DNA of 44,953 nucleotides from Lactiplantibacillus plajomi (GTDB taxonomy: Bacteria > Bacillota > Bacilli > Lactobacillales > Lactobacillaceae), in NCBI RefSeq assembly GCF_005405405.1, contig NZ_BJDZ01000025.1:1-44953 (forward strand). Reading direction: 5' to 3'. Below the pieces are notes generated by a model. That model made no database searches and had not been told where the DNA came from. It worked only from the letters and a program-made list of their open reading frames with translations. Both the position numbers and the translations under genes were made by a program. Below, in pieces: positions 1 to 8,651 of the stretch (its first letter is position 1; the number at the start of each line of letters is the position of its first letter).

Positions 1-51
1 CAAGTCTCATTTAAAATCAAAATTACAAAAAAGAACCCAATTCGTAAATGA
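1..51 (+). pseudogene. C-terminal end of an ISL3-type transposase (cut by the window edge)
   Basis: Reading from base 1, frame 1 gives 16 residues beginning QVSFKIKIT, then TGA at 49-51. The same stretch recurs at 29599-29651 at the end of the decayed ISL3 copy, where one-base differences shift the frame. Only the tail is visible, so whether the gene is intact to the left cannot be judged. Confidence 0.7.
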
Positions 52-98
52 ATTGGATTCTCAAATTAGTCCTCATCAACACCGGTTGACAAAGAGCC
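1..98 (+). mobile_element. Right end of an ISL3-family insertion sequence
   Basis: Bases 73-98 end in an imperfect terminal repeat finishing TTGACAAAGAGCC. Its reverse complement (GGCTCTTTGTCAACCGG...) resembles the left end at 28763 (GGCTCTATGG...TGTTGATGG). Bases 1-90 are nearly identical to 29599-29688. The element ends 29 bases from the stop codon of the next gene, so it inserted just behind that operon without breaking it. Confidence 0.75.
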
Positions 99-127
99 TG
101 ATAATCACGGGTCCTTCATTAACTTAT

Positions 128-2428
128 TTAGTGACTGCCGACAACCGGCTTAGTTTCGGTTGCTGGTAAGTCGTCCAAGAAATGACTGAAGCATTGCTTT
201 AAGAAGTGCACACTGCCGTCGTCGTTGATCCGACCGGCTGCGTCGAACTTCGTGCCAGCTTGTGGCAACATAAATTCGTTACCCGGCATCACGTGCGCGT
301 CAACCCCTGGTGAATCCAAGATTTGACGTAAGTTCATTTGCGCCCGAACCGTTCCTTGAATCCCAAGCGACGTCCCAACGATCATCACGGGCTTTTCTTT
401 GAATGGATGTTCCGCGCAGGATAACCATTCAATGGCACTCTTCAAAGCGGCTGGTACGGCGTGGTCGTATTCGGGAACCCCGAAGACCACCCCGTCAGCG
501 GCCTCGACCTTCGCGGCCAAGTCCTTAACGACGGCTGGTTCGCTATCTACGTCGTCTTCGTTGAACAGTGGCAGGTCCTTAATTTCGCAAATATCGAAGT
601 TAACTTCGGTTTCGAACAGGTCCTTCATGGCGTAAAGTAACTTACGGTTGTAAGACTTCGAAGCGTTCGTACCGACGATTGCCACAATGTTGGGTTCGTC
701 ATCACCCGCAGCGGCTTGCTTTTGGGCGTTTTCGCTGGCAGCCGCCCCGGCAACGAAGCCGGAAGAGATGCCCCAAGTGTTCATCATACTTGGCATGGAA
801 TCGTGACCATTGGCACCACCGATAATTTCACCGGCACCGAAGTAGTTCGCAACCGGTGCGTTCTTAGTCGTCACGAGTTGCAGGTTATCAGCGTTGACAC
901 TGTAACCACCTAAAGTCGTGGCGAAGCGGTCACGTTGTTCGATCACGTAGAAGGTGTCGCCTTCAAATTCGTGTAAGAACTTCGGATCACGGCCGAATTC
1001 GCGGTCGTGGCCATCCTTAACGTAGCCTTGGTAGTTGGCCACGGTCTTCGCTAATTCGTCGGCATCAATACCGGCCTGCTTAGCAACCGTTGCGAGGTTC
1101 CCCTTAACGAAGATCGGCCGCTTGGTTGGATCAGCGAAGAACTTTTCGATTTCTTCAGCGGTGAAGTCGTGTAGGACTAGTAAGTCGTAAACTTTCTTCC
1201 AAGTCCGGGCATCCATTACGAGGTAGGCGACCTTGTCGTCCTGCTTCAAGATGGCGTTCCGGAAAGCCGTATAAACGTTGGATTCGTTAACGATGCGGTC
1301 ACCCTTACTGTTAACGTAAATGGCGCCCATGTCAGTGGCTTCCTTAGAAGCGTAAGTGGTTAACTTGGCCACGCCGGGTTCAACTTCGACCCCGTGTGGA
1401 TAGATCTTATACCAACCCAGGTCGTGGGTCTGTAAATCTAAATTCTGGTTAAATTGATAAGCGTCACCAGTTGACGTCATCGGGCCGTAGTAGTCAATCC
1501 CTTGACTTTCGTCACCGCGCATCTTCTGGCTGGCACCGTGACCACCAGCGGCTAATACGACCGATTTCGCCTTAATCTTAACGTCGCCGTTATGTTGCTT
1601 GGCCACCACGCCGTTTAATTCGTGACGGCGATTGAAAGTTAATTCTTCAACCCGGGTATCCACTAAAATTTGGCCACCGGCAGCTTCAAAGGCCTTTGAA
1701 ACCTTTTGAATAAATTCAAAGCTGCTGGCACTTGGTAATTCGATTTGCCGTTCGATCGAGTGTTCCGGCGTTTGGGTCTGCGCTTTTTGGTAGTGCAAGT
1801 CGGCAAACTTGCTAATAAAGTCGATGGCATCACCAATGTTATGCACCATTAAGTCCGTTAAGGCCGGGTAGTTGGTTTCCAAACTTTCACGGCTAACGTC
1901 TTGGGCTAGCATTTCGGGCGTATCGTGATTGTTATCAAAGATTTGGGCGGACACGTTCGAACCGGTACCAACCACGTTGGAACCGTTCAAAATCGTAGCG
2001 CCACCTAAATAACCGTTCTTTTCAACTAAGGTCACCTTTTGACCCATTGAGAGTGCCCGGCAAGCGGCAACCAAGCCAGCTTCCCCACCACCGATGACTA
2101 ACACGTCGGTCTTAATATGCTTCGTTTGACTCGCTTGTTCCTGTTTAGGCGTTGGCGTCACGTTGATACCGGCCGCTTCAACGGCCTTATCAGCGGAAGT
2201 CAGGAGCGCCTTGGTCATAACGGTGGCACCACTAATGGTGTCAACGTTAAATGATTGTTCCGTAATAATATTATGTTTGAGTTTATCGATCACCTGATTA
2301 AAGATTCCGGACGTTTCGGAATGCTTTAAAATCTTTAAATCTTCAATTTTATTATCCTGCAGGTCAACTTCATAGTTGATGATGCCGTTATGGCCCATCG
2401 CTTGACCCGTTACTTGTTGTTCACTCAT
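128..2428 (-). CDS. Three-domain flavin reductase: FMN_bind, FAD_binding_2 and NADPH-dependent FMN reductase domains
   Basis: The protein is 766 residues with no signal peptide, so cytoplasmic. Residues 1-90 are an FMN_bind domain with the ApbE flavinylation motif D63-TISGAT, predicting covalent FMN on T69. Residues ~105-575 are a fumarate-reductase-like FAD domain with the dinucleotide motif VIGGGEAG at 111-118. Residues ~585-750 are an NADPH-dependent FMN reductase (flavodoxin-like) domain. Electrons could run from NAD(P)H through FMN_red and covalent FMN to FAD and an unsaturated acid, as in soluble fumarate/cinnamate/acrylate reductases. The C-terminal FAD motif reads GGANGHDSMPSM instead of the GSNRLGGNA seen in the paralogue at 16460-18217, so the usual substrate-binding Arg is missing and fumarate is unlikely. 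The start overlaps the apbE stop (ATGA). Operon partners suggest a shikimate- or dehydroshikimate-type substrate (inference). Confidence 0.85.
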   Translation of the reverse strand: MSEQQVTGQAMGHNGIINYEVDLQDNKIEDLKILKHSETSGIFNQVIDKLKHNIITEQSFNVDTISGATVMTKALLTSADKAVEAAGINVTPTPKQEQASQTKHIKTDVLVIGGGEAGLVAACRALSMGQKVTLVEKNGYLGGATILNGSNVVGTGSNVSAQIFDNNHDTPEMLAQDVSRESLETNYPALTDLMVHNIGDAIDFISKFADLHYQKAQTQTPEHSIERQIELPSASSFEFIQKVSKAFEAAGGQILVDTRVEELTFNRRHELNGVVAKQHNGDVKIKAKSVVLAAGGHGASQKMRGDESQGIDYYGPMTSTGDAYQFNQNLDLQTHDLGWYKIYPHGVEVEPGVAKLTTYASKEATDMGAIYVNSKGDRIVNESNVYTAFRNAILKQDDKVAYLVMDARTWKKVYDLLVLHDFTAEEIEKFFADPTKRPIFVKGNLATVAKQAGIDADELAKTVANYQGYVKDGHDREFGRDPKFLHEFEGDTFYVIEQRDRFATTLGGYSVNADNLQLVTTKNAPVANYFGAGEIIGGANGHDSMPSMMNTWGISSGFVAGAAASENAQKQAAAGDDEPNIVAIVGTNASKSYNRKLLYAMKDLFETEVNFDICEIKDLPLFNEDDVDSEPAVVKDLAAKVEAADGVVFGVPEYDHAVPAALKSAIEWLSCAEHPFKEKPVMIVGTSLGIQGTVRAQMNLRQILDSPGVDAHVMPGNEFMLPQAGTKFDAAGRINDDGSVHFLKQCFSHFLDDLPATETKPVVGSH

Positions 2429-3378
2429 AAATAAAACACTCCTTTACGTCGCGGTTGCAATCCACTTGTAACCGTCACTTGTTGCTGTCGATCAATAAAT
2501 ATTGCTTCGGTATCGGGTAACTGCTCGATAAGCGTCGCACCCGCTATCGGACCTTTAAAATAGGTGACCGTCGATAAAACTTCGGCTAGTTCTGACTGAG
2601 CCGTAATAATTGTGACCTGGTCGACCTGATTTTCTACCGGGTAACCGGTTTGTGGATCCAGAATATGGTGGTAACGGTGGCCGTTAGCCTCAAAGTAACG
2701 TTCAAAAATACCGGACGTTACCACGGTCCGCGCCGGGGTTTGTACCTGTAATAACGGGTACCCGCGCGGGGCAGCTGGGGCCTGGACGCCAACTTGCCAA
2801 CGACCATCCGGACTTAACGGATTGTCTCCGAGGAGCTTAACGTTCCCACCGAGGTTCACAATGGCGTGCCTCACACCCGCGGCTTGCAACTGGCTCACGA
2901 TTTGATCCGCAAAGTAACCCTTCGCGATCGCACCGAGGTCGAGTTGCATGCCGGAACGCTTCAGGAAAACGCTACGCTGCGTAGCGTTTAAGGCCACTTG
3001 ATCGAGAGTCATCAAATGTAAGCGTTCCTGAACCGCCGCCTGGTCCGGGACCTGCTGACCACCGAAACCGATCCGCCATAATTTAACCAGCGGGCCAATC
3101 AACACGTTAAAGCTATCCGCGTGCTGACGGGAATAGGCCAACGCATCTTGAATCAGGGTAAAGCAGGCTGGGCTGACCGTAACGGGGTACTGACCCGCAG
3201 CCTGGTTCACGGCACTTAGTTCTGAATCCGGCCGGTTGACTGAGAAAACCCGGTCCATGTTTTCTAAGTAATCGTAGACGGCCTCAACGACCGCCTGACG
3301 TGGTTCAAAGAGGGTCAGGGAAATGACGGTCCCCATCATGGTGAATTGTGACACGTACTTTTTTTGTGGAACGGTCAT
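2425..3378 (-). CDS. apbE: ApbE-type FAD:protein FMN transferase
   Basis: This enzyme moves FMN from FAD onto a Thr/Ser of a partner protein. The 317-residue sequence shows the family motifs LDLGAIAKGY (147-156), NLGGNV (175-180), TSGIFERYF (221-229) and HHILDPQTGYP (237-247). The usual metal-binding AD near residue 265 is AE here, a conservative change. There is no signal peptide or lipobox, unlike exported ApbE proteins, so it should act in the cytoplasm. Its stop overlaps the start of the flavoprotein gene that carries the D-x-x-SGAT acceptor site, which makes that protein its likely target. The start follows AAAGGGCG. Confidence 0.92.
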   Translation of the reverse strand: MTVPQKKYVSQFTMMGTVISLTLFEPRQAVVEAVYDYLENMDRVFSVNRPDSELSAVNQAAGQYPVTVSPACFTLIQDALAYSRQHADSFNVLIGPLVKLWRIGFGGQQVPDQAAVQERLHLMTLDQVALNATQRSVFLKRSGMQLDLGAIAKGYFADQIVSQLQAAGVRHAIVNLGGNVKLLGDNPLSPDGRWQVGVQAPAAPRGYPLLQVQTPARTVVTSGIFERYFEANGHRYHHILDPQTGYPVENQVDQVTIITAQSELAEVLSTVTYFKGPIAGATLIEQLPDTEAIFIDRQQQVTVTSGLQPRRKGVFYL

Positions 3379-3393
3379 TTCCGAACGCCCTTT

Positions 3394-4155
3394 CTAGTTA
3401 AGTTTCAAATCTTCAAGTTCGGGACGCAGGTGATCCAACGCAATTTGCCCCGGTGCGGAAGCCGCACCCACGGTTGCAAATGATAAGCAGGAGCCGAAGA
3501 CTTCGCCAGCTAACCGGGAAACCTTGCCTAAATCGCCCATCGACATCGTAATAACTGGTTGACTCAACGTCTTGTGGGCGGCGTTAGTCGCTTGCAGTAA
3601 CGTTAAAACGTCATCGGCTGACTGTGGCATGACGGCCATCTTCGCAACGTCGGCCCCAAAGTCGACCATGCTGGTCAAGCGCTTCACGATTTCAGCCTTA
3701 CCCGGCGTCTTGTCAAAGTCGTGGTTACTCATGATTACAACGACTTTGGCGGCGTGAGCCATTTTTACCAAGCCCCTAACGGCCGCTTCATCGTGATAAC
3801 GTTCAACGTCCAACGCGTCGGTGAATTCACCGGCCAAGACGTTTTCGCAAACCTTGAAATAATCGGCGTCGCTAAGTTCGAGGTTACCGCCCTCACCCTT
3901 AGTCCGGAAAGTCGTCAACAAGGCGATCGAACCGAGGGCGCTGCGTAACCACCGCCCCGTTTGTTGGAGTTGTTCAACGTCGGTCACGCCCTCAAAGAAG
4001 TCGATCCGCCATTCAACAACGTCCGGGTCAGCGGCCTTAATTGGATCGACGGCGGCTAAAATATCCGCGGTCGTTTTGCCGGTAATCGGCACGGCCAGTT
4101 TTGGTCGGCCAGTACCCAGACTTAAATTACGTAATTTAACGACTGGTTGATTCAT
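3394..4155 (-). CDS. aroD: 3-dehydroquinate dehydratase, type I
   Basis: Interconverts 3-dehydroquinate and 3-dehydroshikimate through a Schiff base. At 253 residues it has the full set of class I features: EWRIDFF (48-54), H145 in SNHDFDKTP, the Schiff-base lysine K172 in DVAKMAVMP, R214, and the phosphate/substrate loop AASAPGQI near 231-238. The start lies inside the end of the upstream MFS gene (20-base overlap), preceded by AGGGGGC. In this operon (quinate/shikimate dehydrogenase, transporter, flavin reductase) it probably works in the catabolic direction rather than in aromatic amino acid synthesis. That role is inferred from context, because type I enzymes serve both. Confidence 0.93.
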   Translation of the reverse strand: MNQPVVKLRNLSLGTGRPKLAVPITGKTTADILAAVDPIKAADPDVVEWRIDFFEGVTDVEQLQQTGRWLRSALGSIALLTTFRTKGEGGNLELSDADYFKVCENVLAGEFTDALDVERYHDEAAVRGLVKMAHAAKVVVIMSNHDFDKTPGKAEIVKRLTSMVDFGADVAKMAVMPQSADDVLTLLQATNAAHKTLSQPVITMSMGDLGKVSRLAGEVFGSCLSFATVGAASAPGQIALDHLRPELEDLKLN

Positions 4156-5365
4156 GAGTCGTTGCCCCCTTTTGATTTTTTTCGAATAACCGGTAGTACC
4201 GAACGGTGATCAATACGGCGAGGACGAATCCAATCAACGCGATGATCACGTCAAAGAGGAAGATCCCGGCTAAGTTATCAGACATCATCCCGGTAAACAA
4301 CGGGATCGTAAACGATGCGATTGAACCGGCCGTATAGAACGCCCCGGTAATGGTCCCCTTACCTGATGGGAAGAAGGTCGACATGACGGTCAACCCGAGT
4401 TGCATCACCCCACCGGCAGCGGAGAAGCCGACAACGAATGACATGATCGAGCACATCAATGCCGTTGGGAAGAGGTACATCAATAACAGTGAAACGAATG
4501 AAATCAAGGTGTAAACGCCCAAGAATTGAATTTCTTTAACGGCACGTTTTGCCAAGGCAGCGGTGACCAACACGCAGACGATCGAGCCGATACTGTAATA
4601 ACTGATCAACGCCCGCGAACTGGCATCACCCATGCCGGCAACCTTAGTCCCGTACTGGCTGAGCCATTGACTGACCAAGTAGAAGGTCGCTTGCGAAACA
4701 TAGCCGTATAAGATGAAGAGCGTCCCATCAAGCCATAAGTTACCCTTAGAAACTGGTTTATCTTCGGCTTCAGCGGTCTTTTCTTCAACCTCAGCATCCT
4801 GGTTGGCAACCGGGAACTTGCCGGCCGTTACCATGAAGATCAGGTTAACTAACAGTACGACGATACATAATACGAAGGACCAGCCGTACCAGATGCTGTT
4901 GGCCACTAAGAAACTAACGAATAGCGGTAACCCGAATTGACCAACGGAAATGAACGCTTTGATGATAACGTTGGCCGTCCCCTTTGATTCTGGGAACATT
5001 TCCATTAAGGCCGGGTAAGTCCCGGAATCCAAGAAGGAGTTGGCGATTCCCGCTAAGATCCCGAAGATGTAAGCCACCGCGATCGAGGTACTGAGCAGAA
5101 TCCCACCGAAGAATAACAGGTAGGTGATGACCCCTAAGATAACGAACGGCTTACGACCGAACTTATCGGATAACCACCCGGAAACGAGTAAGACGATTAA
5201 CCGCCCGATCCCGAGGGATGAAATAACGACGGCGACACCACCGGTCGTTGTGTTCCAGTGCTTAGCCAACGCCTCCATATTTTGCGCCAAGATGATGACG
5301 CCCATCCCATGAATGAAGTAGTTTAAATATAGACTGATGGCAGTCGGCATATACTTATTTTTCAT
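4136..5365 (-). CDS. MFS transporter, probable quinate/shikimate-type acid permease
   Basis: A 409-residue major facilitator protein with about 12 hydrophobic segments. The loop 2-3 signature is GWLSDKFGRKPF, after the SSLGIGRL stretch, and a hydrophilic central loop (around VEEKTAEAEDKP) separates the two halves. It is clearly paralogous to the MFS protein at 7417-8625; the segments around GILAGxANSFLDSGTYPALME are nearly identical. It lies between aroE and aroD in one operon, overlapping aroD by 20 bases. The substrate is inferred only from these neighbours; quinate, shikimate or their reduced products could be imported, exported or exchanged. Confidence 0.85.
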   Translation of the reverse strand: MKNKYMPTAISLYLNYFIHGMGVIILAQNMEALAKHWNTTTGGVAVVISSLGIGRLIVLLVSGWLSDKFGRKPFVILGVITYLLFFGGILLSTSIAVAYIFGILAGIANSFLDSGTYPALMEMFPESKGTANVIIKAFISVGQFGLPLFVSFLVANSIWYGWSFVLCIVVLLVNLIFMVTAGKFPVANQDAEVEEKTAEAEDKPVSKGNLWLDGTLFILYGYVSQATFYLVSQWLSQYGTKVAGMGDASSRALISYYSIGSIVCVLVTAALAKRAVKEIQFLGVYTLISFVSLLLMYLFPTALMCSIMSFVVGFSAAGGVMQLGLTVMSTFFPSGKGTITGAFYTAGSIASFTIPLFTGMMSDNLAGIFLFDVIIALIGFVLAVLITVRYYRLFEKNQKGATTHESTSR

Positions 5366-5391
5366 ACTAAAACCTCATTAATTATCTATAA

Positions 5392-6276
5392 TTATTTAGC
5401 GTCGTCATCGAATAAGATGTGGCGAATGTAATCAACCGGCATATCTTTATTAGTCCAAAGCTTGAAAGCAGCGGCCCCTTGTTCGAGCATCATGCCTAAG
5501 CCATTGAAGACGTGCTTCAAACCAGCTTGCTTAGCCACCTTCATCAACTTCGTTTCGCGAGGTGCGTAAACCGTATCGAAGACCACTAAATCAGGGTTGT
5601 TGAACCAGCTCGGGTCGTCAACTAAGGTCTTGTCTTCAAGCGGCTTCATACCGACACCGGTTGAATCCGTGTAGATGAACGAGCTTTGGATTTCTTTCTT
5701 GAAATCGTCGCGGTCTTCTAATTCGTGTAAGGTTGCATGGCAGTCGGTCTTTTCGTTGATCAACTTGACGTTGCGCTTAGCGTTTTCCCATTCAGCATCG
5801 TGTTGGTTGAAGATCGACATTTCCTTGACCCCGTCCAAAGCAGCTTGAACGGCAATCGCAGTTCCGGCACCACCGGCACCCGCTAAGGTCATCTTTTGAC
5901 CACGGATATCGATCCCTTCATCGTCCAAGGACTTCATGAAGCCGATTCCGTCGGTCGTGTAACCGGTTAAAATACCGTCATCGTTAACCACCGTGTTGAC
6001 CGCACCGACCATTTCAGCAGCTGGGTCTAACTTATCCAATAACGGAATAACCTTTTGCTTGTTAGGCATCGAAATGTTAGAACCACGCATGTCTAACGTG
6101 CGAATTGATTGAATTGCTGAAGGTAACGTATCGTTATCCACTTCGAATGCCAAGTATGCGTAATTTAATCCTAATTTGGCAAAAGCGTTGTTATGCATGG
6201 TTGGTGACATCGAGTGCCGAATCGGATATGCCATTAACCCAATCAATAAAGTGTGTCCATCAATACGTTCTGTCAT
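5392..6276 (-). CDS. aroE: Quinate/shikimate dehydrogenase (AroE/YdiB family)
   Basis: An NAD(P)-dependent dehydrogenase acting on shikimate and/or quinate, 294 residues. The substrate site shows YPIRHSMSPTMHN near the N-terminus, the catalytic lysine in NISMPNKQ, and the catalytic Asp in TTDGIGF. A Rossmann motif AGAGGAG follows, and the C-terminal glutamine lies in MLEQGAAAFKLW. The SMPNKQ form is like YdiB (quinate/shikimate dehydrogenase) more than strict AroE. It is the first gene of the operon with MFS, aroD, apbE and flavin reductase, and is divergent from a LysR gene. RBS TAGGAGTGG precedes the ATG. A catabolic role is favoured by context. Confidence 0.9.
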   Translation of the reverse strand: MTERIDGHTLLIGLMAYPIRHSMSPTMHNNAFAKLGLNYAYLAFEVDNDTLPSAIQSIRTLDMRGSNISMPNKQKVIPLLDKLDPAAEMVGAVNTVVNDDGILTGYTTDGIGFMKSLDDEGIDIRGQKMTLAGAGGAGTAIAVQAALDGVKEMSIFNQHDAEWENAKRNVKLINEKTDCHATLHELEDRDDFKKEIQSSFIYTDSTGVGMKPLEDKTLVDDPSWFNNPDLVVFDTVYAPRETKLMKVAKQAGLKHVFNGLGMMLEQGAAAFKLWTNKDMPVDYIRHILFDDDAK

Positions 6277-6311
6277 GCTAATCCACTCCTAAAAATTTAA
6301 TTTTTTGATGA

Positions 6312-6359
6312 TTTGTTACTCAATTCACTTGCTATCGTAACAAAATGCTTTAGTATAAT
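6312..6359. promoter_or_regulatory. Divergent aroE/LysR control region with inverted repeat TTTGTTAC-N17-GTAACAAA
   Basis: Perfect 8-base arms lie at 6312-6319 and 6337-6344. The left arm is part of TTTGTTACTCAATTCA (6312-6327), which recurs exactly, on the other strand, at 8652-8667 in front of the second MFS gene. TATAAT at 6354-6359 is the likely -10 of the LysR gene, with a weak -35 (TTGCTA, 6329-6334). The arrangement suits a LysR-type activator site. Binding is inferred. Confidence 0.65.
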
Positions 6360-6420
6360 AAATATGAATGCTTCGTTTAATCAATTGAATTTTTTTATGA
6401 ATGAAAGGGGTATCAGTAGT

Positions 6421-7350
6421 TTGAACCTTAGGCATTTAGAATTTTTCAAAGAATTAGCACACACCCAACACATGGCTAAAGCGGCTGATAATCTCGGGAT
6501 TTCTCAACCTTCCTTAAGTTACGCCATCAAAAAGCTAGAAAAAGAAATTGGCGTGCCATTATTTGAGCCCGACGGCCGTAACATCAAGTTAACCCCGATT
6601 GGGGCGGTCTATTTAAAGTATATTACCGCTAGTTTAAACGATTTATCACAAGGTAACGAGCTCGTCCAGCAGTTGATGAATCCCGATACCGGGCACATTA
6701 ACCTCGGTTTCACTTACACAATGGGCCAGCAACTGGTTCCCGAACTCATCACCCAGTTTCAACTCGACCCGCAAAATCAAGCGGTTAGTTTTTCGCTTGG
6801 TCAGGGGAATTCTAACGAGTTACTCGCCGCCCTCGCTGACGAAAAGTACGACCTGGTTCTCGCCTCCAATGTGGATAAACTCGGTGAACAGCCAACTGCT
6901 AACCTGTTCGACTTCATTCCGATTGTGCAGCAGGCCATCGTTGCCGCGGTTCCGACCAACCACCCGTTGGCGTTGAAGGAAAGCTTGACTGTCCGCGACT
7001 TGGCCCCCTACCCAATGATTCTATTTTCCAAAAACAGTGGGCTACGGCCGTTGATCGACCAGGTCCTCTCCCAGGCGCACGTCAAGCCCAAAGTTGCTTA
7101 CGAAGTCGAAGAAGACCACACGATGGCCGGATTCGTCCGCTTTAACTTGGGCATCGCCATCATGCCAGACCTCCCACTACTCGATCAAAGTAGCGTCTTG
7201 CTAAAGCCACTCGAAGACCAACCGCTCCAGCACCAGATTTACCTGATTGTTAAGCGTAACCACTTCTTAACGCCCTCCGTGCACCGGTTCCAGGAGTTCA
7301 GTCGGAACTACTGCTGGCAAAACTACACGAATAAAAAGCGCCTGCTATAA
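6421..7350 (+). CDS. LysR-family transcriptional regulator
   Basis: A 309-residue regulator starting at TTG 6421 (NLRHLEFFKELA...). Helix-turn-helix residues ~13-38 read AKAADNLGISQPSLSYAIKKLE, and a LysR substrate-binding domain follows (~85-300). Earlier in-frame ATGs reaching to 6313 are rejected: the longest would begin upstream of the -10 at 6354-6359, and TTG 6421 has GAAAGGGG ten bases before it and gives the standard LysR N-terminus. It is divergent from the aroE operon and next to a second MFS gene that shares its candidate operator. By family precedent it would sense a pathway compound such as quinate or shikimate. Confidence 0.9.
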   Translation: MNLRHLEFFKELAHTQHMAKAADNLGISQPSLSYAIKKLEKEIGVPLFEPDGRNIKLTPIGAVYLKYITASLNDLSQGNELVQQLMNPDTGHINLGFTYTMGQQLVPELITQFQLDPQNQAVSFSLGQGNSNELLAALADEKYDLVLASNVDKLGEQPTANLFDFIPIVQQAIVAAVPTNHPLALKESLTVRDLAPYPMILFSKNSGLRPLIDQVLSQAHVKPKVAYEVEEDHTMAGFVRFNLGIAIMPDLPLLDQSSVLLKPLEDQPLQHQIYLIVKRNHFLTPSVHRFQEFSRNYCWQNYTNKKRLL

Positions 7351-7356
7351 GCACGC

Positions 7357-7419
7357 AAAAATGAGCAACCCGCCTAACGCCTTTATAAAAAGACGTTAAG
7401 CAGATTGCTCATTTTTTTA
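7357..7419. terminator. Bidirectional Rho-independent terminator
   Basis: AAAAATGAGCAA...TAACGCC pairs with GACGTTA...TTGCTCATTTTTTT around a short A-rich loop. A-run and T-run flank both sides, so it can stop the LysR transcript and the converging MFS transcript. The right T-run overlaps the MFS stop codon. Confidence 0.85.
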
Positions 7420-8625
7420 CGCTTGTTCAATTTTTGACGCTACTTGCGGTGCGCTAGCAAGGCCGAGCACAATCACGCTGCAGACGACCCCGATTAAGGC
7501 AATCGCCACGTCGAACCACATAATCTCTAAAATACCAACGTGCGAAATCCAAGCGGTAAACACCGGGATCGTGAACGACGCCAAGCCGCTCGCCGTGTAA
7601 TAAATCCCCGTAATTCGGCCCTTAGCCTTCGGAAACGTATTACTCATGATGGTCAGCCCCAGTTGCATGACGCCACCAGCGGCCGAACAGCCGATTACAA
7701 ACGAACTGATCAGCGCTACGTGCCAAGCCGGGATTAAGGTCAACGCCAGCAGGGCCAATAACGAAATGACGGTATCAGCCAACATGAACCACACCGGTTT
7801 GATCACCCGTTCGACCAACAGGGCGGTCACGACCACCCCCAAAATTGAGCCAACACTGTAAATGCTGACCAGCATCCGGGCGTGGACGAGGTTCAAATCG
7901 ATCACGTCGGTACCGAACTTGGTTAACCACTGGCTGACCAGGTAGAAGATCGCCATTGAAACGTAGCCAAAAATTGTTAAAACGATCCCTAGGACCAGTT
8001 TGCGCGGCGTCCAGTGTTCTTTAACCGGCGTCCCGGCGTCCGTCTGTTCCGTCCGTACCGTCGAAAGTTTCGGAAAACGGCGCGCACGTAGAAAGACGAA
8101 GTTCGCCGCCATCAAAACCACGCATAGCAGAAATGACCAGCCGTACCACAAGTGAAAATGGTCGAGCCCAGCCACCAGGATCGGTAAGAGTAGCTCGCCG
8201 ATCGAAGCGAAGGCCTTAATCATAATGTTAGCGGTAGCTTGCCGCTGCGGATAAAGTTCCATTAACGCCGGGTACGTCCCGGAATCAAGGAAGGAATTGG
8301 CCATTCCGGCGAGGATCCCGAAGAAATACGCGGTATACATGTTCGGTGAAAGGACGATACCCGCAAAAAAGAGCGTGTAGGTCGCAATCCCGATTTGCAC
8401 AAATACCTTCCGGCCCCAACGGTCAGAGAAGGTCCCCGCAAGGTACAGCACCAGCAACCGGCCAATTCCTAAAGATGAAATGACTAACGAAACGCCAGCA
8501 TCGCCAACGTGCCATTGCCGGCCCAAAACCGTCATGTTCTGTGCGAGAATCACGATGGCCATGCCGTGAACGAGGTAGTTTAGGTACAAACAAACAGTAG
8601 TCTTAATTCGCTCTGTCGATGTCAT
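7417..8625 (-). CDS. MFS transporter, paralogue of the aroE-operon permease
   Basis: A 402-residue, 12-segment major facilitator protein. It shares with the protein at 4136-5365 the runs LYLNY near the N-terminus, SSLGIGRL, FSDRWGRK (loop 2-3 signature) and FGILAGMANSFLDSGTYPALME. ATG 8625 is preferred because GGGTGA lies 5-6 bases upstream and it aligns with the paralogue; an in-frame GTG at 8634 is possible. It is monocistronic, convergent with LysR, and carries the 16-bp candidate operator upstream. Two related permeases may handle uptake and product export, or two related acids. The substrate is inferred only. Confidence 0.85.
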   Translation of the reverse strand: MTSTERIKTTVCLYLNYLVHGMAIVILAQNMTVLGRQWHVGDAGVSLVISSLGIGRLLVLYLAGTFSDRWGRKVFVQIGIATYTLFFAGIVLSPNMYTAYFFGILAGMANSFLDSGTYPALMELYPQRQATANIMIKAFASIGELLLPILVAGLDHFHLWYGWSFLLCVVLMAANFVFLRARRFPKLSTVRTEQTDAGTPVKEHWTPRKLVLGIVLTIFGYVSMAIFYLVSQWLTKFGTDVIDLNLVHARMLVSIYSVGSILGVVVTALLVERVIKPVWFMLADTVISLLALLALTLIPAWHVALISSFVIGCSAAGGVMQLGLTIMSNTFPKAKGRITGIYYTASGLASFTIPVFTAWISHVGILEIMWFDVAIALIGVVCSVIVLGLASAPQVASKIEQA

Positions 8626-8651
8626 ATGAGTCACCCGTGCCTTGTTAAATT

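Noticed and set aside
3394-6276. aroD and aroE as part of the biosynthetic shikimate pathway
   Set aside because: They lie with permeases, ApbE, a flavin reductase and a LysR regulator, and no other biosynthetic aro gene is present. A catabolic role fits better, though enzyme sequence alone cannot decide.
6313-6420. A longer LysR protein starting at 6313 or another early ATG
   Set aside because: The longest form would start upstream of the likely -10 at 6354-6359, and the standard LysR N-terminus begins at TTG 6421 behind a good RBS.
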